A stretch of DNA of 64,000 bases from BJGV01 sp965205785. Lineage in GTDB: Bacteria > Pseudomonadota > Gammaproteobacteria > Burkholderiales > Nitrosomonadaceae. Positions 17,352 through 28,018 of the stretch are shown piece after piece (position 1 is the stretch's first letter; the number at the start of each line of letters is the position of its first letter). Where the stretch lies: positions 1,550,001 to 1,614,000 of the forward strand of contig OZ242188.1 in the NCBI GenBank assembly GCA_965205785.1, in the 5' to 3' direction. The notes under the pieces were generated by a model that ran no database searches, was not told the DNA's origin, and saw only the letters and a program-made list of their open reading frames with translations. The position numbers and the translations under genes are program-made.

Positions 17352-19025
17352 TCATTTTGCTTCGCCATTGGATAATCTAACAACATAGTCTGCGGCATCA
17401 GCTAAAGCAGGTTGATGGGATACTGCAATAATAGTAAGGGTCTGTGATAAAGTTTGTAGTGTTTTACAAATATTCTGCTCACTCGTCATATCCAGAGCAC
17501 TGGTTGGTTCATCAAGAAGCAAAAGCTTTGGTTGATGAGCAAGTGCTCTTGCTATGGCTACACGCTGGCGTTGCCCACCTGATAGAAGTCCCCCGCGTTC
17601 TCCAACAATTGTATGTACACCTTCGGGTAGTGTAGTGACAAACTCCCAGGCGCCAGCTTGATGTAAAGCTGTTTCAGCATCAGTTTGTGTTAGATCTGGT
17701 GCGCCTACAAGGACGTTACTTAGAATGGTATCATGTAACAAAATCGCTTCTTGGGACACGTACCCTATCAAATGTCTCCATTCTTGAATATTGATCTCTC
17801 GCAGGGATATTCCATCAATAAATATATCCCCGGATTTAGGCTCTGCCAGCCCACAAAGAAGATCAATAAATGTACTTTTTCCTACACCAGACTCCCCTAT
17901 AATTGTGGTGAATGAGTTTACTTGGATTTCAATGTTCAGATTTCTAAATATAACTTTCTTGTCGTAATTAAAATCGACATGTTGCAAATTAATTCCCTGT
18001 TTAAGAGTTGGATGCAATGTGCCTGTTTTTGTTTCAGCAGAAGAACGTGCCAATTCAGTTGTTTTTCTTATCGACCAATAAGCACTTTGTAGTGCCATAA
18101 GGTTTTGGTAGCGTCGTTGCATTTTACTCGACAGAGATATTGTCCGAAGAATTAATATAACCATTATTGTTATTGCCGGGAGGGGGAGCTCCCATATTAC
18201 TAGAACGAGATATAAACCCCCTGTCGTGAAAGCGGCGAGTAAAGGTTCTTGTACGGCCTTTAAACCTTCTCTGCTTATTATCTCACGGCGGATAGCCTTT
18301 TCTAACTGCGTAGTTTGGGAACGCAAGACAGCATCTGCAACTTTGTCTCGTGCCATGGCTTTTAGTGATTTTACCGAGTTGAGCACATCAGCTAAGTATG
18401 TTAATAAACTTTTAAATAAAGCAGTCTGCTTCGCACCTGCTTTACGTGTTACGCTGATTATTTGATACATCGATGACAAAAGGATGGCACCTACTATTAA
18501 AGAGATTAAGGCTGCCTTCCATGAAACAAATATAGCAATAGTAATATATACGGCTACCTGTATTGATAAAGAAAGTACAGCAGCTGCTTGTTCAAAACCA
18601 TTCGCCGCGCGGTTGGCTTCTGTAGCAATTGAGTTAGCAAGTGAGCCTGCAGGTTGACGTAGGAAGTATTGCCAATTACTGGCAAGTAATGCTTCAAGAA
18701 GTTCTAAACGTAATAACGTCGCTATATGGGCTACTGTGTAACCGATTTGTCTATTTGCTATCAGTAGTATCAGATTTTTAGTAACAATTCCACAAAAAAT
18801 AATGAACAGCATTGCACCAATCGTGGGGCTAACATCCACCTTATTAAGGAGTTCTACTATATATTTACCGATGCTTGAATCGACCGGATCACCGACAGCA
18901 ATCGACAGAAAAGGAATAATGGCGGTTAGGCTGATCGCTTCTGCAATACCCGCCGCCAGAAATGCAATCAGCACGAATAGGCTACGTCGAGGAAAGACTG
19001 TAAAGTAAGTTATTAAAGTGCGCAT
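17352..19025 (-). CDS. ABC exporter, fused membrane and ATPase domains (MsbA-like)
   Basis: A 557-residue half-transporter. The N-terminal 320 residues hold about six hydrophobic helices. The ATPase domain has Walker A GESGVGKST near residue 378, the signature LSGGQRQRVAIARAL near 482 and Walker B LLLLDEPTSALD near 502. This arrangement belongs to the lipid/glycolipid and peptide exporters. It is transcribed towards the GT2 gene. In this setting it probably exports a glycolipid or glycan precursor. No accessory membrane-fusion protein is nearby. Confidence 0.85.
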   Translation of the reverse strand: MRTLITYFTVFPRRSLFVLIAFLAAGIAEAISLTAIIPFLSIAVGDPVDSSIGKYIVELLNKVDVSPTIGAMLFIIFCGIVTKNLILLIANRQIGYTVAHIATLLRLELLEALLASNWQYFLRQPAGSLANSIATEANRAANGFEQAAAVLSLSIQVAVYITIAIFVSWKAALISLIVGAILLSSMYQIISVTRKAGAKQTALFKSLLTYLADVLNSVKSLKAMARDKVADAVLRSQTTQLEKAIRREIISREGLKAVQEPLLAAFTTGGLYLVLVIWELPLPAITIMVILILRTISLSSKMQRRYQNLMALQSAYWSIRKTTELARSSAETKTGTLHPTLKQGINLQHVDFNYDKKVIFRNLNIEIQVNSFTTIIGESGVGKSTFIDLLCGLAEPKSGDIFIDGISLREINIQEWRHLIGYVSQEAILLHDTILSNVLVGAPDLTQTDAETALHQAGAWEFVTTLPEGVHTIVGERGGLLSGGQRQRVAIARALAHQPKLLLLDEPTSALDMTSEQNICKTLQTLSQTLTIIAVSHQPALADAADYVVRLSNGEAK

Positions 19026-19116
19026 AGTCTAGTCTGCGAATTATATAGATAAATTTTTGTTATGCCAAAATATACTGTGCGACCTAGCCCTAATTCAAAT
19101 AAGCGATTTTTAGATT

Positions 19117-19302
19117 TTGTTGATTCTAAATGAATGCGAACTTAAAGATGGTGGGACATCAACAGGGACAGGTTTCTATTATAGTACTAACTGTAATGAG
19201 ACTGGACATGCTCAGGTAATCATTACTAATAAGCATGTTATAGAAGATGAAACAGGAATTATTTTTGGCGAGACAGGATCATATAAAATTTATAGCTATT
19301 GA
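19117..19302 (+). pseudogene. Fragment of a trypsin-like serine protease
   Basis: A 61-residue frame with GTSTGTGFYYST and VIITNKHVIEDE, matching the start of trypsin-2-like peptidases in which GSGFxx is followed by TNxHVV carrying the catalytic His. The Asp and Ser halves are missing and the frame is lost after 19302. The ATG-less start (TTG) and its position beside the 194-bp repeat suggest a truncation at a rearrangement point. Confidence 0.5.
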
Positions 19303-19465
19303 TTTAAGTTTACATATCGTACATGGACTACCTTGGTGTAGGAGTAATACTAAACAAGGTTCTGTATTTTACATTGCAGGAGAAGGTGGGGCAGGTTTAT
19401 ATCACAGAATTGAAGCTTGGTATAAATTTCACTGTTGTTTGTTCAAAGTGCAGAGATGGCTAAAT

Positions 19466-19497
19466 GAATGCCTGCTTTTGGCACAAAGCAGACATTC
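19466..19497. repeat. REP-like palindrome
   Basis: A 32-base palindrome starting GAATGCCTGC and ending GCAGACATTC, same orientation as the copy at 13596 and opposite to those at 33515 and 35250. Confidence 0.6.
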
Positions 19498-19667
19498 GTT
19501 ACAACGTATCTAACCTATCCAATTACCCACTACCATTAACCTACCTGAATTACTATCACCACTTTCGTAGACTGTATCTATATCAATAGGTTATAAATAG
19601 TATTCCCCTCACTGTGTTAATATCCGGTTATGAACCATACATCCATCTTTCACAAGTTTAAAGATGC
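19474..19667 (+). repeat. 194-bp perfect direct repeat, right copy
   Basis: Identical to 13604-13797 by reading. Downstream, 19667-19782 continues as a shortened copy of the DUF5681-like remnant and ends with the same AAGGTTATTAACTGAGACC found at about 14080. The homologous units therefore extend beyond the perfect part. Confidence 0.85.
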
Positions 19668-19982
19668 CCTGAGGGCGAACCGATAACAATTATTGAGAGA
19701 GTAATAGTTCAGCGCGTGGTAAAAAGTGAAGATGATAGTACATGTCGTATTGAGGACGATAGAACTAAGGTTATTAACTGAGACCATACGACTTTTGAGT
19801 CAAAACTCTAAATTTTGGAAATCAAAAGTAAATGCGTAATTATTAAATTAAGCTCGTACATCAATCCGTACATAGCCTGAGATAAATATGGTCTATATTG
19901 TTATATATCAGCAGGATACCATTGAATGATGGCGGTGGGGGCAGTCTGAAGCGAACCCGTCTCTGCCGGATCTGGTGATTTA

Positions 19983-20296
19983 CAGGGAATTAACAGGGAA
20001 TATCACTCATTTTAGGGGTGGATTCGGTTACCGGCATCCGGATGTACCAGACCATAGCAGGGAACTAAGGTCATTTCCCTGCTCCGTGTTAACAGGGAAA
20101 CTGATTTTATGTAGCAGGGAAATCTTCTGACTGAACAGGGAAATGCCGTAACTCAGGGAATATTGGCAGGTTTGCCTTGGAGCGCCCTGGCTTTTTGATT
20201 CGGTTCAGAACCCAAACGTGCGTCTGCCCCTCATCGAAGCGAACCGTACCCGTATCTTTGCCAAGGGCAGCTTTGCCTTCTCTCACTTACAGGGAA
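19983..20296 (+). repeat. Cluster of short CAGGGAA direct repeats
   Basis: The heptamer CAGGGAA occurs at about 19983, 19994, 20058, 20093, 20115, 20136, 20154 and 20290, with one inverted copy (TTCCCTG) near 20075. Most have A or G just upstream. Such spaced iteron-like motifs bind a replication or recombination protein in some mobile elements; which protein would bind here is unknown. Confidence 0.6.
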
Positions 20297-20580
20297 AAAC
20301 GGCACTCAAACGCGCTGTCGAAACGGTCCTTCATCAGCCTGATGATGCTGAGACGCTCCACGCTTTCGCTCTGAAAGGCGAAATTTGCCGCGTCCATGAA
20401 ACTCAGGTTGTCGATATGGGTGCGCTCGCTGATATTCCCGCAATCGGCCGGTTCGATTTGATTGAGGTATTTAATAGCTATGGAGTCCTCTTTGAGGATT
20501 GCTCAAAAACCCGGGAGGAGAATAGCGATTGCAGAGGAAGAGCCGAAGAGACCAAAGAAAGGAGGGAAAAGAGGAATTGA
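20218..20580 (+). CDS. Hypothetical protein, possibly partial
   Basis: A 120-residue frame from a GTG at 20218, open further upstream to within the CAGGGAA cluster. It contains LPLIEANRTRIFAKGSFAF, then KTALKRAVETVLHQPDD, then VVDMGALADIPAIGRFDL, and ends in a charged tail (EETKERREKRN). Composition is protein-like, but I do not recognise the family. The last part may be out of the native frame. It precedes the AbiE-like pair. Confidence 0.4.
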   Translation: MRLPLIEANRTRIFAKGSFAFSHLQGKTALKRAVETVLHQPDDAETLHAFALKGEICRVHETQVVDMGALADIPAIGRFDLIEVFNSYGVLFEDCSKTREENSDCRGRAEETKERREKRN

Positions 20581-20638
20581 TTTTATCAGAAAAACAAGTT
20601 ATATCTCTAATAAAATATGAACCATAAAGGTGTATGAA

Positions 20639-21264
20639 ATGACTGGTATAGCTGATAAAATCATTCGCCGCGTAAGATCTATGGGTCGCGGAAAGTGGGT
20701 ATGTGCCGCAAAGGATTTCCTGGACATCGGCAGCCGATCAGCTGTTGATCAGTCTTTGTCTCGCCTAGTAAAAAAGGGTGATTTACGCCGTGTTGGCTGC
20801 GGTCTTTACGATCTGCCACGTATCAGCGGCATCTTAAAGCGCCCCCGGCACCCGTGAATATTGATTCTGCCGTCGCTGCTCTTGCCCGGCGGGACAGCAT
20901 CCGAATCATGAACGATGGAATGTCCTCCGCCAACCAGTTAGGACTGACGAATGCTGTTCCGGCGAAAACAATCTATATAACGGACGGAGCCACGCGTAAC
21001 GTCAAAATTGGCGGCCGTACAATCCGCCTGCGTCATGCGAGCCCAAGCGTTATGTCCTGGACCGGGAAGATCTCAGCTCCTGTCGCCCAGGCTTTACGCT
21101 GGCTCGGCCCCCAAGCTGCGATGGATGATCGCATCACTATGATGCTGAAACAAAAATTGCCTGATAACGTCAAAAAAGACCTTATTCGAAATAGTGTACA
21201 TCTGCCTGGTTGGGCCGCATCTATCGTCCATGATGTTGCGGATCAGCATGTAGAGACCGTATGA
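20639..21264 (+). pseudogene. AbiEi/DUF6088-type antitoxin, frameshifted
   Basis: The first frame (ATG 20639) gives the winged-helix part: MTGIADKIIRRVRSMGRGKW, then DFLDIGSRSAVDQSLSRL and GDLRRVGCGLYDLPR. This is the DUF6088/AbiEi N-terminus. The frame ends at 20857. The frame from about 20845 continues with VNIDSAVAALARRDSIRI, ANQLGLTNAVPAK and ITDGATRNVKIG, the second half of the same family. One base is missing in the C run near 20845. It is coupled by an ATGA overlap to the toxin-like gene downstream. In AbiE systems this protein is the antitoxin and autorepressor. Confidence 0.75.
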
Positions 21265-22296
21265 GTACCGATTTCGATCGATTCCTGTCATTACCAGAGC
21301 AAGACCGAAAAGATGTGTGTCGAGGCGGTTGCTGATCGCCTCGACACACTGCCCGGCTATGTAGAAAAAGACTTCTGGGTCTGCCTTGTCCTGGACAAAC
21401 TTTTCAACAAACTCCCAGCCAGGCATCCCAGGTTACTATTCAAGGGTGGGACATCCCTTTCAAAAGCCTTCAACCTCATTCAACGCTTCTCCGAGGACAT
21501 TGACCTTGTGATCTATCGCAAGGACCTGAACTTCAGCGTGGATCGGGATCCAACAGCTCCCGGCCTTTCAAACAAGAAAAGCAAGGTACTCTTGGAAGAG
21601 TTAAAAAAGTCTTGTGGCACTTACATTCGCCAGGATCTGGCCGATGCCCTTACTGCCCTCATCAGAGAACAATGCCACATTACCCCTGATGAACAGGACC
21701 CCGATCAACAAACCCTGCTGATCAAATATCCGACGCTATATCCAAGCGCCGACACCCTCTACGTTCTGCCACGGGTAAAACTGGAGGCCGGGGCACGCTC
21801 TGCCCTGGATCCAAACACCACTGCCACTGTTGAAGCCTATATTTCGGAAGAGCTCAGCAACGGTTGGTCCTTTACGGTTCCCAATATCCACGTCATAGAA
21901 CCGTCGCGAACCTATCTGGAGAAGCTTCTGATTTTGCACGGAGCGCACTGCGGCTATCGAGACGAAGGTCGCGTGCCGACGGACAAAGATCGAATATCAC
22001 GGCATTACTACGATGCCGCCATGATCACCGGAACCGACACTGGCAAAGCGGCTCTGGCAGATGAAGCATTACTGGCCGCTGTTCGTGAACACAATCTGAT
22101 TGCCTTCAAACAGGCCTGGAAAAAATTTGACGAAGCCGTTCCCGGATCCATTTACATCTCTCCACAAGATGCGTTGCTTTCTATCCTTGAGAAAGACTAT
22201 GATGCCATGCAGGGAATGATGCCCGGCGATGCACCGGAATTTAAATGGGTCATGGAACAGCTTCGGATCGCCGAAGACACTATCAATCGGCGTTAG
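21261..22296 (+). pseudogene. AbiEii-type nucleotidyltransferase toxin, frameshifted near the start
   Basis: From 21313 the frame encodes the AbiEii core: YVEKDFWVCLVLDKLF, then LLFKGGTSLSKAFNLI, then RFSEDIDLVIY, which are the GS and DxD nucleotidyltransferase motifs, with a long C-terminal helical part. The usual N-terminus lies in another frame from ATG 21261 (MSTDFDRFLSLPEQDRKDVC), which stops near 21335. One extra base in the GTGTGT stretch around 21313 explains this. Toxins of this family transfer nucleotides to tRNA; whether any product is made here is doubtful. Confidence 0.8.
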
Positions 22297-22557
22297 TCCG
22301 CTGCACCTCAGGCAGTTCCTCAACCTTCAGACAGTACCTCCCATTTTTGGCTTCGATCAAATCTTTCAATCAAGAAAATATTCAGACGAACCCGGGGCTT
22401 GCATTAGCTGCTTTAACGATATGTCCTCTTATTCTTCAGAACAAGGAAAAACTGGTTTTAAAAGTGAGTAGCACTATCACGCCAGAAGCTAGCATAGCAG
22501 ACTAGTTTAGCGGGCGACTGTCGTGGCGGATTTTAGTAGGAGTAGGTTTATCTTCGA

Positions 22558-22944
22558 TCAGAGTAGTTTGATACCAGCGATCAGCAGGCCGACCATGGCC
22601 ATGTTCAGCCCGACCACCCAGACGATAATGCCGTTCTTTGCTGCTGCGATCTCTGCCCTGGTCTCCTGACGCAGGGTTTCGATACCGGCTGAAGTCTTGA
22701 GACTCAGCTTCTCAATATCCGCTCTGGTCTCCTGGCGCAGAGCCTCAACGTTTGCCTGAACAGCCGCTATATTACCCTTAGTCTCCTGACGCAGGACTTC
22801 GATATCGGTTTTGGTAGCAAGATTATGCTCCAGCAGCAGCGTCTGTTCCCGCACCATAGCTTCCGCCTGCGACTCCGAAATCCCCGCTTCTGTCAGCCGG
22901 CGTACCGCCGCATGGGTATCATAAACAACCGCTGTCTGCTTCAT
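22558..22944 (-). CDS. Coiled-coil protein with C-terminal membrane anchor (DUF1640-like)
   Basis: A 128-residue protein. After a helical head (VRRLTEAGISESQAEAMV) come four repeats of the type VLRQETKGNIAAV / ALRQETRADIEKL / TLRQETRAEIAAA, a heptad coiled coil, then a single membrane helix (IIVWVVGLNMAMVGLLIAG). This matches the DUF1640/CCDC90-like family, small integral proteins of unknown function common in proteobacteria. It stands alone and looks intact. Confidence 0.7.
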   Translation of the reverse strand: MKQTAVVYDTHAAVRRLTEAGISESQAEAMVREQTLLLEHNLATKTDIEVLRQETKGNIAAVQANVEALRQETRADIEKLSLKTSAGIETLRQETRAEIAAAKNGIIVWVVGLNMAMVGLLIAGIKLL

Positions 22945-23053
22945 GGGGATAGTATAAGCCTTCTCCGGTCAGTTTGAAACCCCGGGATGTATAAGCCGAT
23001 TAGGTTTTGTTTCAGTTGTTGGCCTGATCACGGACCGGATCAGGCCTGTCTGT

Positions 23054-23241
23054 CATCACCCGACCCACACAAATGCGCTACGGTTGTCAGTACGTTCCTT
23101 AACCTGATCCCGGCATTAAAAGCGCATATCCAGCCACATATGTCCTCCGATGGCCTGGGCATTGCCGGATCTCCTGGCATATTCCAGATCTCCGTTCATT
23201 GCAATCACGTCTGTGATCTGGTAGCGCATTCTGATCCCGCC
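23054..23241 (-). repeat. 188-bp segment duplicated at 30456
   Basis: The 3' end of the autotransporter gene and its flank. A diverged copy (about a dozen mismatches, same length) is at 30456-30643, where it ends just before the orphan CRISPR repeats. Confidence 0.8.
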
Positions 23242-26200
23242 GAAACCACCCGGAATCGTATCCTCTCCACTAATCCGGTATGAAACCGAAGGCCCTCCGC
23301 CCAGACGGGCTCTAACACTGTCTCTGCCAAAATGCGTGAACGTTGCTCCGCCCCGCACCTCCACCTCTCCCTGGTCATCATCAAAAGTCCTCGCCAGGGC
23401 CAGCTCCATCCGCCCGTCAATAATATTCACGCTCCGACCGCTGAAGCTGATATTGGAATGGGTCGTCCCACTTTCCGTATGACTGCCAAAATGACCATAC
23501 GTGTAGGCAATCTGTGCCCTCGGGCGAAATTCCATCCCGTTACCCAGTTCCTTAAACCACTTCAGCGACAGAGACGGGCTCACATAAAAGTTATCGTATT
23601 TCCCGTTCGCCACTTCCTGCCCTCTTGCCGTGTCCTGCACCGTACGCGCACTGTCATGATGGGCATAACCGAAAATGACCGCACCGTCCAGGTTAAACTC
23701 CCCGATCGACTGTTGTCCGTACGCCCCGACAAAACCATGTGTGGCCGAATCTCTGACTGAGGTCACCTGGGTCCGGATCAGATCCTGACCTACTCCGGCA
23801 AACAGACCTGCCCGCCGGCCATTATCCAAGCGCACATCCACCCCGCCCGAAGCACCATACAATCTGTGATCCCAGGCTAAGGCCAGTTCATCGTCATCGC
23901 GCTCGGAGACCGTACCGAACAAACCACCCCAGACACCCTGCCGGGTCGCCGTCCCGCGGGGCAGGCGACTGCTGTCCAGGCGCTGAAATACCTGCCGCCG
24001 GATCTGCCCGGTCATCGCACCCAGCGTGATGCGGGTCGCAGACTGTGCGGTCGGATCCACCACCGCTACTGCATTGCTGTTGTACAGAACCGGAACCCGT
24101 CCGGACCGGACCGTATCCACCCCCCGGATGGCAAAAGTCCGGGACGGCCCGCGCCCCTGTGTCTTGGCTACAATATCAAAAATATCATTATCTCCTTCGC
24201 TCTCTCCCAGATCGGAATATCCGTCAATGATCGCGTGCCCCCAGGATCAGGGTCTGATTCTCCTCATCAGAGCCTTTTACCACGTAGGAGCCTTCTCCTG
24301 TGGCAGATATCTTACCGTTGACCGTGATCTCACTGTTACCCGTTGCGACAATACCATGTGCGTTATCTCCGGTGGTGCTGATCATCCCGTCGTTACGGAT
24401 CGTTGCATTCGGCCCGGAGGAGAAAATGCCATCCGCGAAATTTCCGCTCGTGCTGATCATACCTTCCTCACCAACCGTGATCGTAGCTCCCGCCCCGGTT
24501 GAGAAAATCCCGTCTGCCAGATTCCCGGTGGTCGTGATCATGCCTTCTTCGTTGCTGATCGTTGCGTTATCGCCGGAGGAAGAAATCCCGTGCGAGTTGA
24601 TTCCGTCCGTGCGGATCGTACCCGCATTGGTGATTGCTGTGCCACCCCCTTCAGAATGAATCCCTTCTCCGGCCGAGTTGATTGTCCCGCTATTGGTGAT
24701 TCTATCGTTATTGCCGGTGGAGCGAATCCCTTCCGCACTACTTCCGGTTGTTTCAATTGTGCCTTCGTTGGTGATATCGCCTGTGCCGGTGGAAGAAATA
24801 CCGTGTGCAGTACTTCCGGTCGTAGTGATCGTGCCACTGCTAGCATTCGTGATCGTACCTGCGCCCGTTGAGAAAATACCCTGCGCACCGGTTCCATTCG
24901 TGGTGATCGCGCCGTCATTACGGATCGTTGCGTTCGCTCCGATGGAGAAAATACCGATGCCACCGGCGTCAGTCGTGGTGATCACGCCACCGGCAGCATT
25001 GGTGATCGTCGTGGCCCTGATTGAGGAAATACCGGTTCCGGCTGAATTGATCGTACCGGTATTGGTGATCGTATCGGTATTGCCGATGGAGGAAATACCG
25101 GTTCCGGCTGAATTGATCGTACCGGTATTGGTGATCGTATCGGTATCGGTATCGCCTTCGGAGTGAATCCCTTCCGCAAAACTTCCGTTTGCGGTGATCA
25201 TACATTGTTCGTGATCGTTGCGTTCGCCCCGGTTGAGTTAATACCGTGCGCACCGAGTCCATTCGTGGTGATCTCACCCTCATTCGTAATATCACCTGTA
25301 CCCGTTGAAGAAATACCGTATGCGATGACTCCGCTCGTGGTGATCACGCTACCGCTAGCATTGGTAATCGTCGTGGCAGCACCTTGGGAGTGAATCCCTG
25401 TGCCGGCTGAATTGATCGTTCCGCTATTGGTGATTCTATCAATATCGCCGGTGGAGCGAATTCCCTGCCCGGAGGAAGTGATTTCCCCTTCGTTCGTGAT
25501 CGTACCCGCGCCGGTGGAGAAAATACCATGTGCATTGGGTCCGGTCGTGCTGATCGTACCCCTATTGGTGATCTCTGCAGTAGCGCCCGTTGTGACAATA
25601 CCGTAAGCTCTGTCTCCTTGCGTGCTAAGCTCACCACCGGCAGCATTGGTGATCGTATCACCACTGCCTGTCGAAAAGATAGCCGAAGATCTGTCGCCGG
25701 TCGTAGTGATCGTACCGGCGTTACTGATCTCTGTTGCAGTACCATTATTCGATGATGTGACAATACCGTAAGATATATCTCCGGTCGTCCTGAGCACGCC
25801 ACCGGCAGCATTAATGATCGTATCACCACCACCTGTCGAGGAAATAGCGGCATGTCCGTCGCCGGTCGTAGTGATCGTACCGGTATTGGTAACCGTTGCA
25901 GCAGCACCCTGTGTGATAATACCGTACGATGCATTTCCACTCACGCGGATCGTGCCATTGTTGGTGATATCAGCACTCGTGCCGCTTGAGACAATACCGT
26001 TCGAATCGTCTCCTCCGGTCATAGTAATCATACTACCGGCAGAATTAGTGATTACCGCGTCAGCGCCCGTTGAGAAGAGACCGGCAATACCTGTTGAGTT
26101 AATCGTATTGGTATTGGTAATTGTAACTCCATCGCCCTCTGAGGAAATACCGGTTTCGGCTGAATTAATCATACCGCTATTGGTAATCCGATCGGTATCG

Positions 26201-26574
26201 CCTTCGGAGCGAATCCCCTGCCCGGAGGAAGTAATCTCACCCTCGTTGGTGATATCCCCCGTGCCGCTGGAGGCAATACCTGCTGAGTCCGTTCCGCTCG
26301 CTTCAATTTCCCCCTCGTTGGAAATATCCCCCGTGCCGGTGGAGGAAATACCTGCTGTGTCCGCTCCGCTCACGGTAATCGTGCCACTGCCCGTATTAGT
26401 AACATTCCCGCTGCCAGTGGAGACAATAGCGTCTTCATCATCTTCGGTCGTGCTAATCGTCCCTGTGTTGGCAAACGGGTTATTATTAACTGTTACTTGT
26501 TGCGTAAAGGCAAACCCCGGCAGGAGTAACCACAGAATCAATGCCGTCAGAATACCCGGACGTATTATCTGCAT
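23116..26574 (-). pseudogene. Autotransporter adhesin, split by two frameshifts
   Basis: Three consecutive minus-strand frames make one autotransporter. 26574-25198 starts with a signal peptide (ILTALILWLLLPGFAFTQQ) and continues with dozens of short units such as ITNEGEI and TISTTG. 25201-24224 continues these passenger repeats and runs up to LILG. 24120-23116 is the C-terminal beta-barrel, ending in the aromatic HMWLDMRF. The first break is one lost base near 25200 (expected TITNNGMIT). The second is a lost base in the G run near 24240, after which the frame reads HAIIDGYSDLGESEGD. Restored, it would be about 1,150 residues: a secreted passenger anchored in the outer membrane. GC is higher than in the flanking AT-rich glycan genes. 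Confidence 0.8.
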
Positions 26575-27374
26575 CCTGCGTCCTGTAGTCTGGAGTCTGG
26601 AGTCTTGGACTCTTTTTCACTCCCTGATGTTTCATACTGACCCGCTCCTTTTGGAATATTAGTATTTTATACCAGTTACTATCATCACAGCATCTATACT
26701 ACTTATCTTATTATGTTCGCACAGTACCCGCTTAAAATGATGGTTGATCTATCTGTGTATTACTTCTGTTTATCTGTCTGCCTGATCATCTATGAAGTTC
26801 GCCTGATTATGAAGATTACTTATAAGAGATATGGACGCTACGTCAACATCCATGAAGTCCGCCTGATTATGAAGAAATCAAGCTCCCTTATTCCCTTATT
26901 CCCTCCGGATTGTAAAGAAATCCTCTCTATAAAACAAGTGATTAATTACAGGGAAAGTTCTCATCCCCTCAGCTCCTGTCCTCTCCTCCGGAAAAAACGC
27001 TTCCGTACTAACCCGGTTCTGGCCTGCTTACCCCTCAAAAATGATTGAAGCAACGATCCTTTTGATGCTGAGAGGTCAGTTTCGCAGAACTAGTCCGGCA
27101 AAAATGGTGCAATGACTGAATAGTCCGGGCTGTGATGTTCAGATCGTTGTAAAACCACAACACCGGATACATAAACCCGGACGGGTTGAAGTCATTTGTA
27201 TGGGGTAAACAATTATTCATCCCCGCCGGGGCGGGGAACGCGTCATGTGGTTTAACCTCCGGCATATTTTCGCTCCTCTCTGATGTTTGCCTTGTTAATC
27301 CCCCGTAAGTGCGCATTTGCCTGTTAGGTTCTACGGTCTTGAATATGTAGTACATATGTGTTTCATTGAGCACT
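26575..27374. other. Long non-coding stretch with a 24-bp spaced repeat
   Basis: About 800 bases upstream of the autotransporter without a convincing gene. The segment containing GCCTGATTATGAAG occurs twice (26791-26814 and 26851-26874), starts 60 bases apart, with one mismatch. A GC-rich self-complementary CCCCGCCGGGGCGGGG lies near 27222. I see no function for either. Confidence 0.35.
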
Positions 27375-27638
27375 ATGAGCAAAACCGCATATAATTAACA
27401 CCAGAGACGAGCCTGAACTGAAGAAAAATGCTGAGAGCGTTTTTTCGCAGCTGGGGCTGTTGATGAGCGATGTAGTAGCGTTGTTTCTAAGCCAGTCGGT
27501 ACTACATAAGGGTCTCCCCTTTCCTGTCAGAATTCCCAATGCGAAACCATCAAAGCGATCAATGAGCCGCGTGAGGAGCTGAAGCGCTATACCTCTGGCC
27601 AGGGAATGCTTGACGACATTCTAAACGACGAAGAGTAA
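27375..27638 (+). pseudogene. RelB/DinJ-type antitoxin, twice frameshifted
   Basis: Pieced together the product reads MSKTA, then INTRDEPELKKNAESVFSQL, GLLMSDVVALFLSQSVLHKG, LPFPVRIPNAK and IKAINEPREELKRYTSGQGM, ending DDILNDEE at 27638. This follows RelB/DinJ antitoxins closely. Breaks lie near 27392 (after MSKTAYN) and near 27555 (in the AAACCATC stretch). The partner toxin lies 13 nt downstream and is also broken, so the module is dead as written. Confidence 0.65.
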
Positions 27639-27651
27639 CCCAGGCGCTTAT

Positions 27652-27937
27652 ATGTATGCCCTCGAACCGAAGACAAAATATAGGCACGACGTTACACGCG
27701 CTCATCGTAGGAATCAGGATTTATCCCTTTTGATGCAGGCAACTGATTTTCTCATTGCCGACGGGAAATTGCCGCAGGAGTATAGCCCGCATCATCCACT
27801 GAACGGAGAGTACAAAGGCTGCACGGATGCCCATATGAAACCGGACCCGGGTGCTTATCTACGAAACTGATGCGGAGGAGAAGGTAGTCATTCTCCACCG
27901 GACCGGCACACACCAGGACGTTTTTGCAAGTTATTGA
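27652..27937 (+). pseudogene. YafQ/RelE-type toxin, frameshifted
   Basis: The first frame carries RRNQDLSLLMQATDFLIADG, then LPQEYSPHHPLNGEYKGC and DAHMKPD, the family pattern with LP.Y.DHPL.G.Y.G.R.CH..PD. It diverges at 27845 (PGAYLRN). The neighbouring frame continues VLIYETDAEEKVVILHRTGT and HQDVFASY to a stop at 27937. One extra C in the CCCGGG stretch is responsible. YafQ-like toxins are ribosome-dependent mRNA endonucleases. Confidence 0.7.
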
Positions 27938-28018
27938 AAACTAACCAAACAAAAAATGAAAGATGCACTGCTTTATCCCCGGATTTTGATTGGAACAGAA
28001 TGAAGCAGCAAGGCTAAA

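Noticed and set aside
19247..19513. 88-residue plus-strand frame overlapping the protease fragment
   Set aside because: Its 3' part is the 194-bp repeat and palindrome; no conserved motif.
24300..26662. Long plus-strand frames rich in VIVP/EEIP units opposite the autotransporter
   Set aside because: Shadows of the low-complexity passenger repeats; no start or ribosome site.
26791..26874. 24-bp motif spaced by 60 bp, like a type I-F CRISPR period
   Set aside because: Only two copies, no hairpin typical of CRISPR repeats, and unrelated to the I-F repeat at 30654.
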